From: Corynebacterium sanguinis
GTDB taxonomy: Bacteria; Actinomycetota; Actinomycetes; Mycobacteriales; Mycobacteriaceae
Direction of reading: 5' to 3'
DNA length: 64,000 nucleotides
Assembly (NCBI RefSeq): GCF_007641235.1
Contig: NZ_CP038157.1
Coordinates: forward strand, 310,001 to 374,000
Positions 41,857 through 52,728 of this stretch are shown in pieces. Both the position numbers and the translations under genes were made by a program. The notes under the pieces are model-generated. The model made no database searches. It was given only the letters and a program-made list of their open reading frames with translations, and had not been told where the DNA came from. Numbering within the stretch: the stretch's first letter is position 1; every line of letters begins with the position of its first letter.

Positions 41857-44800
41857 TTGAGCCTGAACCGAGTCGGCCTGTACAACCCGGCCCACGAGCA
41901 CGACGCCTGTGGCGTCGGCTTCGTGGCCGATATGAAGGGCCGCGCCAGCCGTGCGATCGTCGAACACGGCCTCGATGTTCTTGAGAACATCGACCACCGA
42001 GGTGCTGCAGGCGCGGAAGTAAACACCGGCGACGGTACCGGCATCATGATCAACATCCCGGACGCGTTCTACCGAGAGGTCACTGCCAACCTCGGCTTCA
42101 CGCTTCCGGAGCCGGGCCACTACGCCACCGGCATCGCCTTCATGCCCACCACGCGCATGGCCATGCTCGACGCGATGCGTGCGGTGGAGACCATCGCAGA
42201 TGAAGAGGGCGCACAACTGCTCGGCTGGCGCGATATCCCTGTAAACTCTGAGGGTGTCGGAAACATGGCACTAGACGCCATGCCCTGCTTCCTCCAGCCC
42301 TTCTTCACTGCGGAGGGCAAGTCCGGCATTGAGCTGGACCGCATCATGTGGTTCCTGCGCAAGCGCCTGACCCGCGAACTCGGTGAGACCGAAGGGCGCG
42401 ATACCGTCTACTTCCCGTCGCTGTCCTCGCGCACCATCGTCTACAAAGGCATGCTCACCGCCTCGCAGCTGCCCACCTTCTACCCGGACCTGTGCGACGA
42501 GCGCGTCGTATCCGCGCTGGCACTCGTCCACTCGAGGTTCTCCACCAACACCTTCCCGTCGTGGCCGCTGGCCCACCCCTACCGCCTGATCGCGCACAAC
42601 GGCGAGATCAACACGGTCAAGGGCAACGAAAACTGGATGCGCGCCCGCGAGGCGCTGATCAACTCTGAGGTCCTCGGACCGCTGGAGCGCGTCCTTCCGA
42701 TCTGCACCCCCGGCGCCTCCGACACCGCGCGTCTCGACGAAGCCCTCGAGCTACTCACCCTGGGCGGATACAGCCTGCCCCACGCGATGGCCATGCTCAT
42801 CCCGCAAGCTTGGGAGCACAACCCCACGATCTCGGACGAGCTGCGCGACTTCTACGCCTACCATTCCTGCCTCATGGAGCCCTGGGACGGCCCGGCGGCG
42901 GTCGCGTTCACCGACTCCCGCTACATCGGCGCGCTGCTCGACCGCAATGGGCTGCGCCCGGGCCGCATCTGGGTCACCGACGACGACCTGGTCATCATGG
43001 CCTCGGAGGCCGGTGTGGTGGATATTCCGGCAGAAAAGATCGTCAAGCGCACGCGCGTGCGCCCCGGCCGGATGTTCCTGGTGGACACCGAGGCTGGCCG
43101 GATCGTCCCGGATGAGGAGATCAAGCACGCGCTGGCCACTAAGGCGCCCTATGGCGAGTGGATTGAGCAGAACTTCACCCCGCTCAAGGACCTCCCTCAG
43201 ACCCGCGCCAGCTACATGAAGCACGATCGCGCCGTGTTGCGCCAGCGCGTGTTCGGCATCACCGAGGAAGACGTCGATGTCCTGATCAAGCCGATGGCAC
43301 TGACCGGTGCCGAGGCGCTCGGCTCCATGGGTTCCGACACCCCGATCGCGGCGCTCTCGCAGCGCCCGCGCCTGCTGTTCGACTTCTTCGCGCAGCGCTT
43401 TGCGCAGGTCACCAATCCGCCGTTGGATTCCATCCGCGAGAAGCCCGTGACCTCGATGCACACGCTGCTCGGCCCCCAGTCCGACGTGCTCAACCCCGGG
43501 CCCGAGGCAGCCGCCCGCATCCAGCTGGACTCCCCGATCATCGACAACCACGCGTTTACCACCCTGGTGCACGCCAACGACGACGGGAAGTTCCCGCACT
43601 TCTCCTCCCGCGTCATTTCGGGCCTGTACCCGAAGGCGCACCACGGCAAGGGGATGAAGGAGGCCATCGACCGTGTGCGCCGCGAGGTCTCCGAGGCAGT
43701 CCACGACGGCATCGGCCTGATCATCATTTCCGATCGCGAGTCGGATGAGCGCTTCGCGCCGATTCCGTCGCTGCTGCTCACCTCGGCGGTGCACCAGCAC
43801 ATGGTCGCCGAGCGCACCCGGACGCGCGCCTCGCTGGTGATCGAATCCGGCGACGCCCGTGAGGTCCACCACCTGGCGATGCTCATCGCCTTCGGTGCCG
43901 ACGCGATCAACCCGTACATGGCCTTCGAAACCATCGACGAGCTGCGCATGGACGGCCAGCTTGGTGACCTCTCGCTCGATGAGGCGTGCACGAACTACGT
44001 CAAGGCCGCCACCACCGGCGTACTCAAAGTGATGTCGAAGATGGGCATCGCCACCGTGGCCAGCTACCGCGGCGCGCGCCTGGCGGACATCACCGGCTTG
44101 AGCCAGGAGCTTCTCGACGACTACTTCGGCGCCGAGCCCTCCCCCATCGGCGGCATCGGGCTTGCCGACGTCGCAGCTGACGTCGAGGCCCGCCACCGCC
44201 ACGCATTCCTACCGCGGCCCGAGGAAAACGCTCACCGCGACCTAGAGATCGGCGGCGAGTATAAGTGGCGCCGCGAGGGCGAGTACCACCTGTTTAACCC
44301 GGAGACCGTGTTCAAGCTCCAGCACGCGACCAAGACCGGACAGTACGCGATCTTCAAGGACTACACCCGCACCGTCGACGAGCAGTCCGAGCGCCTGGCC
44401 ACCCTGCGAGGCATGATGGAGTTCGTCTCCGATCGCCCCTCGATCCCGATCGACGAGGTCGAGCCGGCCAGCGAGATTGTGAAGCGCTTCTCCACCGGCG
44501 CGATGTCCTACGGCTCCATCTCGGCCGAGGCCCATGAGGTTCTGGCGATTGCGATGAACCGCCTGGGTGCGAAGTCCAACTCCGGCGAGGGCGGCGAAGA
44601 CCCGGCCCGTTTCGAGTACGAGCCTAACGGCGACTGGAAGCGCTCGGCGATCAAGCAGGTTGCCTCCGGCCGCTTCGGTGTGACCAGCCACTACCTGTCC
44701 AACTGCACCGACATCCAGATCAAGATGGCACAGGGAGCCAAGCCGGGCGAGGGTGGCCAGCTCCCGCCGAACAAGGTCTACCCGTGGATCGCCGAGGTAC

Positions 44801-46413
44801 GCATCACCACACCGGGCGTGGGCCTGATCTCCCCGCCACCGCACCACGACATCTACTCCATCGAGGACCTCGCGCAGCTGATCTTCGACCTCAAGTCGGT
44901 CAACCCGGACGCGCGCATCCACGTCAAGCTCGTGGCCGAACAGGGCGTGGGCACGGTGGCGGCCGGTGTGTCGAAGGCGCACGCGGATGTCGTGCTCATC
45001 TCCGGCCACGACGGAGGCACCGGCGCCTCCCCGTTGACCAGCCTCAAGCACGCCGGCGGCCCCTGGGAGCTGGGTCTTGCCGAGGCCCAGCAGACCCTGC
45101 TGCTCAACGGCCTGCGCGACCGCATCACCGTCCAGGCCGATGGCCAGCTCAAGACTGGCCGCGACGTGATGGTCGCCGCACTCCTCGGCGCCGAGGAGTA
45201 CGGCTTCGCCACCGCCCCGCTCGTTGTCGAGGGCTGCATCATGATGCGCGTGTGCCACCTCGACACCTGCCCGGTGGGCATCGCCACGCAGAACCCCGAC
45301 CTGCGCAAGAAGTTCACCGGCCGGGCGGAGCACGTGGTCAACTTCTTCATGTTCATCGCCGAAGAGATCCGCGAGTACCTGGCCGAACTCGGCTACCGCT
45401 CGATCGACGAGGTGATCGGCCGCGCGGACCTGCTGCGCCAGCGCACGGACCGCGAGTTCGTGGAGAATAACCCGCGTGCGGCCCAGCTCGATCTCTCCCC
45501 GATCTTCTCCACTGCGCGTTCCAAGTTTTTCCCGGACCAGGCTCGCAAGTGCACCACCGCACAGAACCACTTCCTCGACGACGTGCTCGACCACACCATC
45601 GTCGCCGACGCGGCTCCCGCCTGCGCCGGTAGCGGCCGTGCCGTGGAGGAGTCTTACCCGATCCGCAACACTAACCGCAGCGTCGGGGCTCTCTCAGGTG
45701 GCGTCGTCACGCGCGCCAGCGGTGCTAACGGGCTTGACGACGACGCCGTCACCTTGACTTTTACGGGTTGCGCCGGCAACTCCTTCGGCGCGTTCGTGCC
45801 CCACGGAATGACACTGGACCTGGTCGGTGAGGCCAATGACTTCGTGGGCAAGGGCCTATCCGGTGGGCGCATCATCGTACGCCCGACCGCTGACGCCCCC
45901 CAGCAGCTGGATTTGGGCGAGCCGGACATCATTGCCGGCAACGTCACCGGCTTCGGCGCCACCTCCGGCGAGCTGTTCATCGCGGGCGTGGCCGGCGAGC
46001 GCTTCTGCGTGCGCAACTCCGGCGCCACGGCCGTGGTCCACGGAATCGGCAACCACGGCTGCGAGTACATGACCGGCGGACGCGTCGTCGTCCTCGGCGA
46101 GATCGGCGACAACTTCGGAGCCGGCATGTCCGGTGGCATCGCCTACCTCGCGCCGATCGACGACGAGGCCACCCTGGCCCGCAAGGTCAACCCCGGACAG
46201 GTGGACATCTCCGGTGTGGATGAGGAGGACATCGAGTTCCTCACCCGCATCTTCGCCGACCACGAGCGCTACACCGGCGCACAGGTCCCGTACGCACCGC
46301 AGGACATGATAAAGATCATGCCGCGCGACTACCGCAAAGTTCTCGACATCATTGACCTCGCGCGCCGGACCGGCCGCGACGAGGCCGAGGCAATCATGGA
46401 GGCAGTGAGATAA
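41857..46413 (+). CDS. gltB: Glutamate synthase (NADPH) large subunit GltB
   Basis: The 1518-residue alpha subunit of GOGAT. It hydrolyses glutamine and transfers ammonia to 2-oxoglutarate. The Ntn-glutaminase Cys is in HDACGVGF, Cys18, implying removal of a 17-residue propeptide. The central FMN barrel includes [12 protein letters not shown] and [10 protein letters not shown], with [16 protein letters not shown]. The 3Fe-4S ligands are in [16 protein letters not shown] (C1127, C1133, C1138). The C-terminal GXGXG beta-helix starts near [14 protein letters not shown]. Start is TTG with GAGGTG 7 nt upstream. The stop overlaps the gltD ATG (TAATG). Two AmtR-like boxes precede it. Confidence 0.96.
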   Translation: MSLNRVGLYNPAHEHDACGVGFVADMKGRASRAIVEHGLDVLENIDHRGAAGAEVNTGDGTGIMINIPDAFYREVTANLGFTLPEPGHYATGIAFMPTTRMAMLDAMRAVETIADEEGAQLLGWRDIPVNSEGVGNMALDAMPCFLQPFFTAEGKSGIELDRIMWFLRKRLTRELGETEGRDTVYFPSLSSRTIVYKGMLTASQLPTFYPDLCDERVVSALALVHSRFSTNTFPSWPLAHPYRLIAHNGEINTVKGNENWMRAREALINSEVLGPLERVLPICTPGASDTARLDEALELLTLGGYSLPHAMAMLIPQAWEHNPTISDELRDFYAYHSCLMEPWDGPAAVAFTDSRYIGALLDRNGLRPGRIWVTDDDLVIMASEAGVVDIPAEKIVKRTRVRPGRMFLVDTEAGRIVPDEEIKHALATKAPYGEWIEQNFTPLKDLPQTRASYMKHDRAVLRQRVFGITEEDVDVLIKPMALTGAEALGSMGSDTPIAALSQRPRLLFDFFAQRFAQVTNPPLDSIREKPVTSMHTLLGPQSDVLNPGPEAAARIQLDSPIIDNHAFTTLVHANDDGKFPHFSSRVISGLYPKAHHGKGMKEAIDRVRREVSEAVHDGIGLIIISDRESDERFAPIPSLLLTSAVHQHMVAERTRTRASLVIESGDAREVHHLAMLIAFGADAINPYMAFETIDELRMDGQLGDLSLDEACTNYVKAATTGVLKVMSKMGIATVASYRGARLADITGLSQELLDDYFGAEPSPIGGIGLADVAADVEARHRHAFLPRPEENAHRDLEIGGEYKWRREGEYHLFNPETVFKLQHATKTGQYAIFKDYTRTVDEQSERLATLRGMMEFVSDRPSIPIDEVEPASEIVKRFSTGAMSYGSISAEAHEVLAIAMNRLGAKSNSGEGGEDPARFEYEPNGDWKRSAIKQVASGRFGVTSHYLSNCTDIQIKMAQGAKPGEGGQLPPNKVYPWIAEVRITTPGVGLISPPPHHDIYSIEDLAQLIFDLKSVNPDARIHVKLVAEQGVGTVAAGVSKAHADVVLISGHDGGTGASPLTSLKHAGGPWELGLAEAQQTLLLNGLRDRITVQADGQLKTGRDVMVAALLGAEEYGFATAPLVVEGCIMMRVCHLDTCPVGIATQNPDLRKKFTGRAEHVVNFFMFIAEEIREYLAELGYRSIDEVIGRADLLRQRTDREFVENNPRAAQLDLSPIFSTARSKFFPDQARKCTTAQNHFLDDVLDHTIVADAAPACAGSGRAVEESYPIRNTNRSVGALSGGVVTRASGANGLDDDAVTLTFTGCAGNSFGAFVPHGMTLDLVGEANDFVGKGLSGGRIIVRPTADAPQQLDLGEPDIIAGNVTGFGATSGELFIAGVAGERFCVRNSGATAVVHGIGNHGCEYMTGGRVVVLGEIGDNFGAGMSGGIAYLAPIDDEATLARKVNPGQVDISGVDEEDIEFLTRIFADHERYTGAQVPYAPQDMIKIMPRDYRKVLDIIDLARRTGRDEAEAIMEAVR

Positions 46414-47945
46414 TGGCCGACCCACAAGGATTTATGCGCTACCCGCGCGAGGAAGCAAAGCACCGCCCCGTTCCGCTGCGTCTGATGGACTACCGCGAGG
46501 TCTACGAGCAGACGAGCGAGAAGCACGACAAGGAACAGGCAGCCCGGTGCATGGACTGCGGCATCCCCTTCTGCCACGAAGGGTGCCCGCTCGGCAACAT
46601 CATCCCCGAGTGGAACGACCTGGTCCGCCAGGGCCGGTGGCAGGAGGCCTATGACCGGCTGCACGCCACCAACAACTTCCCGGACTTCACCGGCCGTCTG
46701 TGCCCGGCTCCCTGCGAGGGTGCCTGCGTGCTGGGCATCAACGACGACCCGGTCTCGATCAAGCACATCGAGCAGAAGATCGTCGACGTCGCCTTCGAGA
46801 ATGACTGGGTCGAGCCGATCCAGGCCAGCTTTGACACGGGACGCTCCGTTGCCGTGGTTGGATCGGGCCCGGCGGGCCTCGCCGCGGCGCAGCAGCTGAC
46901 CCGGGCGGGCCACCGCGTGACGGTCTACGAGCGCGACGACCGCCTCGGCGGGTTGATGCGCTACGGCGTGCCCGAGTACAAGATGGAGAAAAAGCACATC
47001 GACCGGCGCATCGAGCAGATGCGCGCCGAGGGCACCGAGTTCAAGGTGAGCACCTCCCCCTCGGCCGCCGACCTCGCCGGCTTCAACGCGATCGTGCTGG
47101 CCACGGGTACCCCGGTTGCCCGCGACCTGCCCGTCGACGGCCGCGAGCTCGAGGGCATCCACCTCGCGATGGAGTACCTCACCGCCGCGAACAAGTTCTG
47201 CGAGGGCGACACCGACGCCCCGACCATCGACGCGCGCGGCAAGCGCGTCGTCATCATCGGCGGCGGCGACACGGGCACCGACTGCTTCGGTACCGCACTG
47301 CGCCAAGGCGCGGCCAGCGTCACGCAGTTCGACATCCGTCCGCGCGCACCGAAGCTGCGCGGCGCGTCGACCCCGTGGCCGATGTACCCGCTGATGTACC
47401 GCACCGCCACCGCCCACGAAGAGGGCGAGTACATCGTCACCGGTGATGAGTCGGCCGCTGAGATCGAGCAGCTCGGGCTCGCCCGCCGCGGCGCCGGCGA
47501 CACCCTGGGCGAGCGCCTCTTCTCGGTCAACACCGTCAGCTTCCATGGCACCGACGGCAAAGTCGAGTCCATCGGCGGCAACGAAGTGCGCGTCATCGAC
47601 GGCCGCCGGACCCCGGTCGAGGGCACCGACTTCGAGATCGAGGCCGATCTCGTGCTCATTGCTCTGGGCTTCACCGGCTCCCAGGCCAGCGGCCTCAACG
47701 CCGAGCTCGGCATCGTGATCGACGATCGCGGCCGCATGACCCGGGACGGCTCCTACCGCGCCGCGCGTACGGTGGAGCACGGGCCGAAGGTCTACATCGC
47801 CGGCGACAACGGGCGCGGCCAGTCGCTGATCGTGTGGGCGATCGCGGAAGGCCGGGCGGCCGCAGCCGCGGTCGATGCGGACCTCATGGGCGAGACCGCG
47901 CTGCCTGCGCCGGTCGAGCCGACCAAGGCACCCATCGGGATCTAG
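46413..47945 (+). CDS. gltD: Glutamate synthase (NADPH) small subunit GltD
   Basis: The 510-residue beta subunit, which oxidises NADPH and passes electrons through FAD and Fe-S centres to GltB. The N-terminal cysteine region is seen as RCMDCGIPFCHEGCPLGN and RLCPAPCEGACVLG. The FAD site is VVGSGPAGLAAAQQL. The NADPH site is VVIIGGGDTGTDC. The FAD-closing motif is YIAGDNGRGQSLIVWAI. The start shares bases with the gltB stop, so synthesis is coupled one-to-one. Confidence 0.96.
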   Translation: MADPQGFMRYPREEAKHRPVPLRLMDYREVYEQTSEKHDKEQAARCMDCGIPFCHEGCPLGNIIPEWNDLVRQGRWQEAYDRLHATNNFPDFTGRLCPAPCEGACVLGINDDPVSIKHIEQKIVDVAFENDWVEPIQASFDTGRSVAVVGSGPAGLAAAQQLTRAGHRVTVYERDDRLGGLMRYGVPEYKMEKKHIDRRIEQMRAEGTEFKVSTSPSAADLAGFNAIVLATGTPVARDLPVDGRELEGIHLAMEYLTAANKFCEGDTDAPTIDARGKRVVIIGGGDTGTDCFGTALRQGAASVTQFDIRPRAPKLRGASTPWPMYPLMYRTATAHEEGEYIVTGDESAAEIEQLGLARRGAGDTLGERLFSVNTVSFHGTDGKVESIGGNEVRVIDGRRTPVEGTDFEIEADLVLIALGFTGSQASGLNAELGIVIDDRGRMTRDGSYRAARTVEHGPKVYIAGDNGRGQSLIVWAIAEGRAAAAAVDADLMGETALPAPVEPTKAPIGI

Positions 47946-48022
47946 GAAAAATGCGTACACCTTCGGCTGAGTTTTCTCTCAAGGCTTAGTCGAGGGTGAC
48001 GTACAACTCACTTCTCGCGTTC

Positions 48023-48040
48023 CTGTCGATACATCGACAG
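48023..48040. promoter_or_regulatory. Palindromic operator candidate in the glnA promoter
   Basis: A perfect palindrome, ctgtcgat-ac-atcgacag, lies about 90 nt before glnA and just upstream of a -10-like tagaat (48049-48054). A second small dyad CTAG-N7-CTAG overlaps the -10. Neither has the exact spacing of the AmtR consensus (CTAT-N6-ATAG), so another TetR-like repressor or a variant AmtR site is possible. Confidence 0.5.
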
Positions 48041-48128
48041 ATATTTACTAGAATAGCGCTAGGCACAACAGCGGGCCCGCTACGAACTCCCCGCAGCCGA
48101 AACAGCCTCTAACAGCAAGGAGACTCAA

Positions 48129-49565
48129 GTGGCTTTCACTAACACCGACGACGTCGTCAAGTACATCAAGGATGAGGGAATCGAATTCCTCGACATCCGC
48201 TTTACCGACGTCCCTGGCACAGAGCACCATTTCACCCTGCCCGCATCCGCCTTCGACGAGGAGGCAGCGAAGGCCGGAATGGCGTTCGACGGCTCCTCCA
48301 TCCGAGGCTTCACCACCATCGACGAGTCGGACATGGTCCTGCTCCCGGACCCCACCACCGCGCACCGCGACCCGTTCCGCGACGTGCCGACGTTGAACAT
48401 GAAGTTCTTCGTCCACGACCCGTTCACCTACGAGCCGTTCTCCCGCGACCCGCGCAACGTGGCGAAGAAGGCCGAGGAGTACCTCGCCTCCACCGGCATC
48501 GCTGACTCCGCGTCCTTCGGCATGGAGGCCGAGTTCTTCATCTTCGACAAGGTGTCCTACGCCGCTGAGGCGAACACGTCCTTCTACCACGTCGATTCCG
48601 ACGAGGGCTGGTGGAACCGCGGCAACGAGAACATGCTCGACGGCTCCCCGAACCTGGGCAACCCCACTCGCAACAAGGGCGGCTACTTCCCTAACACCCC
48701 AGTGGACAAGACCCAGGAGGTACGCGACGCGATCGTGAAGAACCTGCAGCTGGTCGGCTTCGATGTGGAACGCTTCCACCACGAGGTTGCTTCCGGGGGC
48801 CAGAACGAGATCAACTACCGCTTCGACACGCTCCTGCATGCCGCGGATGACCTCCAGACGTTCAAGTACATCGTCAAGAACACCTGCCACCAGTACGGCA
48901 AGGTTGCCACCTTCATGCCGAAGCCCCTGGCTGGCGACAACGGCTCCGGCATGCACGCCCACCAGTCCCTGTGGAAGGGCGGGAACCCGCTGTTCTACGA
49001 CGAGTCCGGCTACGGCGGGCTGTCCGACATCGCCCGCTACTACATCGGTGGCCTGCTGCATCACGCACCTGCAGTGCTCGCGTTCACCAACCCGACGCTG
49101 AACTCCTACCACCGCCTGGTCCCGGGCTTCGAGGCCCCGATCAACCTGGTCTACTCCCAGCGCAACCGCTCCGCCGCGGTCCGCATCCCGATCACCGGTG
49201 CCAACCCGAAGGCCAAGCGCATCGAGTTCCGTGCACCGGACCCCTCGGGCAACCCGTACTTCGGCCTCGCCGCCATGCTCATGGCCGGCATCGACGGCAT
49301 CAAGAACCGCATCGAGCCTCACGCCCCGGTGGACAAGGACCTCTACGAGCTCCCGCCGGAGGAGGCCGCCACGATCCCGCAGGCACCGACCTCTTTGGAA
49401 GGCGTCATCGAGGCCCTGCGCCAAGACCACGACTTCCTCACCGAGGGCGACGTGTTCCCTGAGGACCTTATCGATACCTACATCAACTACAAGATCGTCA
49501 ACGAGATCGCGCCGAACCGCCTGCGCCCGACCCCGCTCGAGTTCGAGATGTACTTCGACTGTTAA
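48129..49565 (+). CDS. glnA: Glutamine synthetase type I (GlnA)
   Basis: A 478-residue ATP-dependent glutamine synthetase that forms dodecamers. Visible features are the N-terminal beta-grasp ([19 protein letters not shown]), [24 protein letters not shown] with metal ligands, [18 protein letters not shown], and the adenylylation Tyr in DLYELPPEE near residue 406, the mark of the GlnE-regulated GSI-beta class. The GTG start follows AAGGAG. It lies directly downstream of gltBD but has its own promoter region. A strong terminator follows. Together these genes make the GS/GOGAT cycle. Confidence 0.96.
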   Translation: MAFTNTDDVVKYIKDEGIEFLDIRFTDVPGTEHHFTLPASAFDEEAAKAGMAFDGSSIRGFTTIDESDMVLLPDPTTAHRDPFRDVPTLNMKFFVHDPFTYEPFSRDPRNVAKKAEEYLASTGIADSASFGMEAEFFIFDKVSYAAEANTSFYHVDSDEGWWNRGNENMLDGSPNLGNPTRNKGGYFPNTPVDKTQEVRDAIVKNLQLVGFDVERFHHEVASGGQNEINYRFDTLLHAADDLQTFKYIVKNTCHQYGKVATFMPKPLAGDNGSGMHAHQSLWKGGNPLFYDESGYGGLSDIARYYIGGLLHHAPAVLAFTNPTLNSYHRLVPGFEAPINLVYSQRNRSAAVRIPITGANPKAKRIEFRAPDPSGNPYFGLAAMLMAGIDGIKNRIEPHAPVDKDLYELPPEEAATIPQAPTSLEGVIEALRQDHDFLTEGDVFPEDLIDTYINYKIVNEIAPNRLRPTPLEFEMYFDC

Positions 49566-49595
49566 AACGCACGCCTCGCTTGTCGACGCCCAATT

Positions 49596-49626
49596 AAGCG
49601 CCCCGAAGATTTCTACCGGGGCGCTT
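49596..49626 (+). terminator. glnA rho-independent terminator
   Basis: The arms aagcgcccc and ggggcgctt form a perfect 9-bp GC-rich stem with a 13-nt loop, 30 nt after the glnA stop. The trailing T tract is weak, as is common in high-GC actinobacteria. Confidence 0.75.
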
Positions 49627-49627
49627 G

Positions 49628-50090
49628 CGCGTTCGAAGATGCACCGGGCAGAGTCGTGTGAGAACGTCGCGAGGAGTTCATGAATCCTGCGTCGACTATG
49701 CATTTGACCTGCTCACCTGCGCCCAGAGTGCACAGGACTCCTCCGGCAAGTTTCTCGAGATTGTTAACTCGGGAATCCAACGCACTATCAGGCTGTCCGC
49801 CTACAGCGCGTCGCCCTCTCCCGAAACTCGGTTTCAGACGCTCGTCCATGAGTCCGCTCACGTCATGGTCGGCCATCTCGGGCCAATAGATGTCGACGAC
49901 TCAGGGGTGGAAAAGGATCCGGATGGTCGAAGCTGAGACAGCCGCTGACATTGAGCGAGTGAACCGCTAACGCGACGCTCTCGGTATTGACACCTGCTGG
50001 ACACGGGCAATGTCCCTGGCATTTGTTTACGGAGGTGGCCCGCGGGATTGTGAAGCTCTTCGGGGGTTACTCGGTTATCCCCGCCAAACG
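49628..50090 (+). pseudogene. Decayed ArdC/ImmA-type metallopeptidase gene
   Basis: One frame gives FLEIVNSGIQRTIRLSAY and RFQTLVHESAHVMVGHLG, which contains the zinc motif HExxH (HESAH) with a following GH. It stops at DPDGRS. A second frame resumes with VEAETAADIERVNR, then a TAA, then RDALGIDTCWTRAMSLAFVYGGG. The order HExAH-x3-GH, then an E-x-A-E helix, then LGIDT matches ArdC/IrrE-like domains of antirestriction or phage-type proteins. At least one frameshift and one nonsense codon make it a relic. The 5' end is undefined. Confidence 0.6.
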
Positions 50091-50198
50091 AAAAAAGGTT
50101 ACTCCGCACCGCTGCCCAGCGTAACCTCACGCGCATTCGTAGCCGACGATCATTCCTTCTTACTCGCGAAACTCCCCACGACGCTACGCTGGTTGGTT

Positions 50199-50561
50199 AT
50201 GAATGGCATCCAGAAGGCCCTCGCCCCAGTTTTCGCCACCGCGGGCGCTCTCCACTTTATTAAACCGCAGCCTTTTGACAGCATCGTACCGCCACAGTTG
50301 CCGGGCAGCGCGCGGAGCTACACCTACGCGTCCGGCGTTGCGGAACTGGCGACGGCCGCGCTGCTGGCCACCAAGCGCACCCGGAAGGCCGGCGGTTTCG
50401 CCGCCGCGGCACTGCTTACCGCCGTGTGGCCCGCGAATGTGTACATGGCGCAGCTGTGGCGAAAAAAGCCGTGGTACTTGCAAATTGTCAGCATTGGGCG
50501 AGTCCCGCTGCAGATCCCGTTGATCCGAGCGGCGTGGGGGATCTACAAGGGCCGGTCCTAG
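50199..50561 (+). CDS. DoxX-like membrane protein, copy 2
   Basis: A 120-residue paralogue of the protein at 36903-37268. It shares ALHFIKPQPFDSIVPPQLPG, YTYASGVAELATAALLA, LLTAVWPANVYMAQLW and the end RAAWGIYKGRS. Four hydrophobic helices are predicted by eye. The ATG before NGIQKALAP matches the N-terminus of copy 1. Its TAG overlaps the GTG of the DUF3253 gene by one base. Retention of the two-gene order in both copies implies that the proteins work together. Confidence 0.75.
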   Translation: MNGIQKALAPVFATAGALHFIKPQPFDSIVPPQLPGSARSYTYASGVAELATAALLATKRTRKAGGFAAAALLTAVWPANVYMAQLWRKKPWYLQIVSIGRVPLQIPLIRAAWGIYKGRS

Positions 50562-50833
50562 TGGTTTCGGCTGAGCACTTGCGTGAAGGGATCGTCGATA
50601 AGCTTGCTGCTCGCGCCGCAGAGTCCTCTCTCTGCCCGTCCGAAGTGGCGCGCGATCTCGGCGACGACTCCTGGCGTGATGTGATGCCAGCAGTGCGCGA
50701 AGCAGCCGCTCAGCTCGCTCTTCGCGGTGTCGTCGTGGCCACTCAGGGCGACACGGTGGTCCAGGCCGATGCCGCGAAAGGGCCGATTCGGATCCGCCGC
50801 GGACCGCAGTGGAGTACGCCTGTTGCTCCGTAG
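50561..50833 (+). CDS. DUF3253 protein, copy 2
   Basis: A 90-residue homologue of the protein at 37274-37528, with EGIVDKLAARAAESSLCPSE, WRDVMPAVREAAAQLALRG and the end AKGPIRIRRGPQW plus a short extension. It starts at a GTG whose G is the last base of the DoxX-like stop, which forces translational coupling. The CPSEVAR motif is intact. Function unknown. Confidence 0.75.
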   Translation: MVSAEHLREGIVDKLAARAAESSLCPSEVARDLGDDSWRDVMPAVREAAAQLALRGVVVATQGDTVVQADAAKGPIRIRRGPQWSTPVAP

Positions 50834-50876
50834 CCGTGGAAAAGGGACGTGGTTTGGCGAATCCTGCGCCTCTTCC

Positions 50877-51806
50877 CTATGCCCCAATGGCCTTCGTCGA
50901 GCCGGGCAACGGAGTTGCTGGCACGAAGTCGGCGGGGTGGGCCGAGCTGAGAAGCTCCCGGAGCTCGTCCCGAAGCTTGTTCACGATCGGCCCCCGCGGC
51001 TGCTCCCACTGCTTGCAGCGGCGAGCCGCCACCGCGGCGCGATCGGCGAGCTCGTTGAGTGGGTTGCCGGCGTGGCCGCGCACCCAGCTGACGCGAACCG
51101 TGACCCCGGATGCGCGCACCCTGTCGAGCTCCGCCATGGCGCGTCGCTCGTAGTCCTGCGCGACAGGGCGGCGCGAGGGTGAATTGATAATCCGCGCCAC
51201 CGTCAGCGAATCGGTCACGAGATCGAGCTCACGCGCGTCCAGGCAGTACCGGACCTGCTCCAAGATCATGTGCACCGCCGCGAACTCCCCTTCCAGCACG
51301 GTTGTTGCGGAGGTGACGCGGCTGAGCACCTCGCACTTCGTGCCGCTCGCGCCCACGGCGGCGATACCGACCAATCTTCCGGACTTTCCCTTCGAGGCGT
51401 CGGTTGCGTAGACGTAATGGGCGGCGCGTTCGGGCATGTGTGCCTCAACCGGCCCGTGCAGGTCCAGTGAGTGGGCCCGGCTGCACGCTTCCCATGTCGC
51501 TTTCAGAGCGGGGCCGGTAACTACGTCGCGGACCTCAAGACCGGGGTAGGCATCGGGGATGTCTCGAAGCAGGCGGCGAATCGTGGGGTCGGAGATGTAC
51601 ACGATCATGCCGTCGCACTGGTGCTTCCACGTTTCACTGACTGCGTCGACAAGCCAGTTCAAGACCTCGAACGACGAGGAGACCAACTGCCGGTTGGCGT
51701 GCACTATTTCGCCGTTAACGGCGGCGGTAATAACGAGCGTGTCCGCGCAGGAGGAGAGGTGGGCTGTGTGGTGGATAACTGCGGTGGGTTTCGCGGGAGT
51801 GGTCAT
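50877..51806 (-). CDS. RNase HI-domain protein
   Basis: A 309-residue protein. The C-terminal half is an RNase HI fold with the carboxylate set: YVYATDASKGKSGRLVG (Asp), VLEGEFAAVHMIL (Glu), LDLVTDSLTVARIIN (Asp) and WVRGHAGNPLNELADRAA (His and Asp). The N-terminal half (about 150 residues) is a separate domain of unknown function that reads like a degenerate second RNase H-like fold (VITAAVNGEIVHANRQ, EVLNWLVDAVSE). The start at MTTPAKPTA is preferred over a longer frame with a basic leader. It probably removes RNA from RNA:DNA hybrids. Confidence 0.8.
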   Translation of the reverse strand: MTTPAKPTAVIHHTAHLSSCADTLVITAAVNGEIVHANRQLVSSSFEVLNWLVDAVSETWKHQCDGMIVYISDPTIRRLLRDIPDAYPGLEVRDVVTGPALKATWEACSRAHSLDLHGPVEAHMPERAAHYVYATDASKGKSGRLVGIAAVGASGTKCEVLSRVTSATTVLEGEFAAVHMILEQVRYCLDARELDLVTDSLTVARIINSPSRRPVAQDYERRAMAELDRVRASGVTVRVSWVRGHAGNPLNELADRAAVAARRCKQWEQPRGPIVNKLRDELRELLSSAHPADFVPATPLPGSTKAIGA

Positions 51807-51894
51807 GGCGATGACACTAAAGCGCCGCCGCGACATCGCCCCGTGACTGCTTCGAACCCCCTTTTGAACCTCCCCCGGGGCGTACACCTACCAG

Positions 51895-52560
51895 CTACGC
51901 AGCGCGAACAACAATGACGGAATCTTCCCACACGCCGGGCTGGCCCTCGGGACCGGCCGCTTCGCGCTCGACGGTGTCGGCGCGCTCCACGACCCAACTA
52001 TTCGGGTCGAGCTCAAGCGCGGCGAGATCTTCGTCGGGTGTATAGAACGTCGAAGGCCCGCGCCCGGTGCCCGCAAGCCACGCCGGAGGCTTCGCGTGCG
52101 CGAGGATCACCATGCGGCCTCCCGGGGTGAGGTAGCGCGAAATTTCCCGCAGAATCGACGCACGCTCTAGCCGGACGGGAGATTGCTAGAAACTCGCGGT
52201 GATCAAGTCATAGCGTTGCCCGCTCGGCGGGCGCCACGTGGTGAGGTCATCCGCAATAAACCGCGCGCGGTCTTGGCACCCGGCTGCCTCCGCGAGCTTG
52301 CGAGCGCGCTCGACGGCGACCGCAGACAGCTCCACACCAGTGGCGAACCAGCCACGCTGCGCGAGCCAGCACACGTCACCGCCTTCTCCTGACCCGAGAT
52401 CAAGCGCGCTGCCTAGGTCGAGCGGTTCAACCACGGCACCCAGAGCCGCGTTGACCCGCCCGGACCACACGCTGCTGGCGGACGCGTAGCGCGCATCCCA
52501 AAACTCGCGTGGATCATCCGTCGGGGTGACATTGTGATCTTTGTTGTCCATGCCTGCCAT
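51895..52560 (-). pseudogene. Class I SAM-dependent methyltransferase with one in-frame amber codon
   Basis: The frame encodes a small-molecule methyltransferase: REFWDARYASASSVWSGRVN, the SAM motif ALDLGSGEGGDVCWLA, GVELSAVAVERAR, and RYDLITASF. It then meets a TAG at 52186-52188. The same frame continues without a break (QSPVRLERASILREISRYL, TPGGRMVILAH) to a normal stop. Homologues usually have a hydrophobic residue at this place (SF-x-HSPV-like), so a single substitution seems responsible. The total would be 221 residues. It is either a very young pseudogene or a sequencing error. Confidence 0.75.
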
Positions 52561-52728
52561 GTTTACCTTGAATCGATGTGACCAAGATCTTTACCCCGCG
52601 AAACAATTTGTGCGCCGCGGCGATATAGTCCATTAGGCACTGCGGTCGGGCGGCATGGAATCCACCTGCGCTGGCCCGTGAGCCGCAGACACAACCGACA
52701 ACAAAACTGACAGTTAGACTAAGGCATT

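Noticed and set aside
48048..48062. CTAG-N7-CTAG before glnA as an AmtR site
   Set aside because: The spacing and half-sites do not fit CTAT-N6-ATAG. It was kept only as a nearby dyad in the palindrome entry.
52186..52188. TAG as a pyrrolysine or programmed readthrough codon
   Set aside because: No Pyl genes or readthrough context are visible, and several genes in the window end in TAG. A mutation or sequencing error is simpler.
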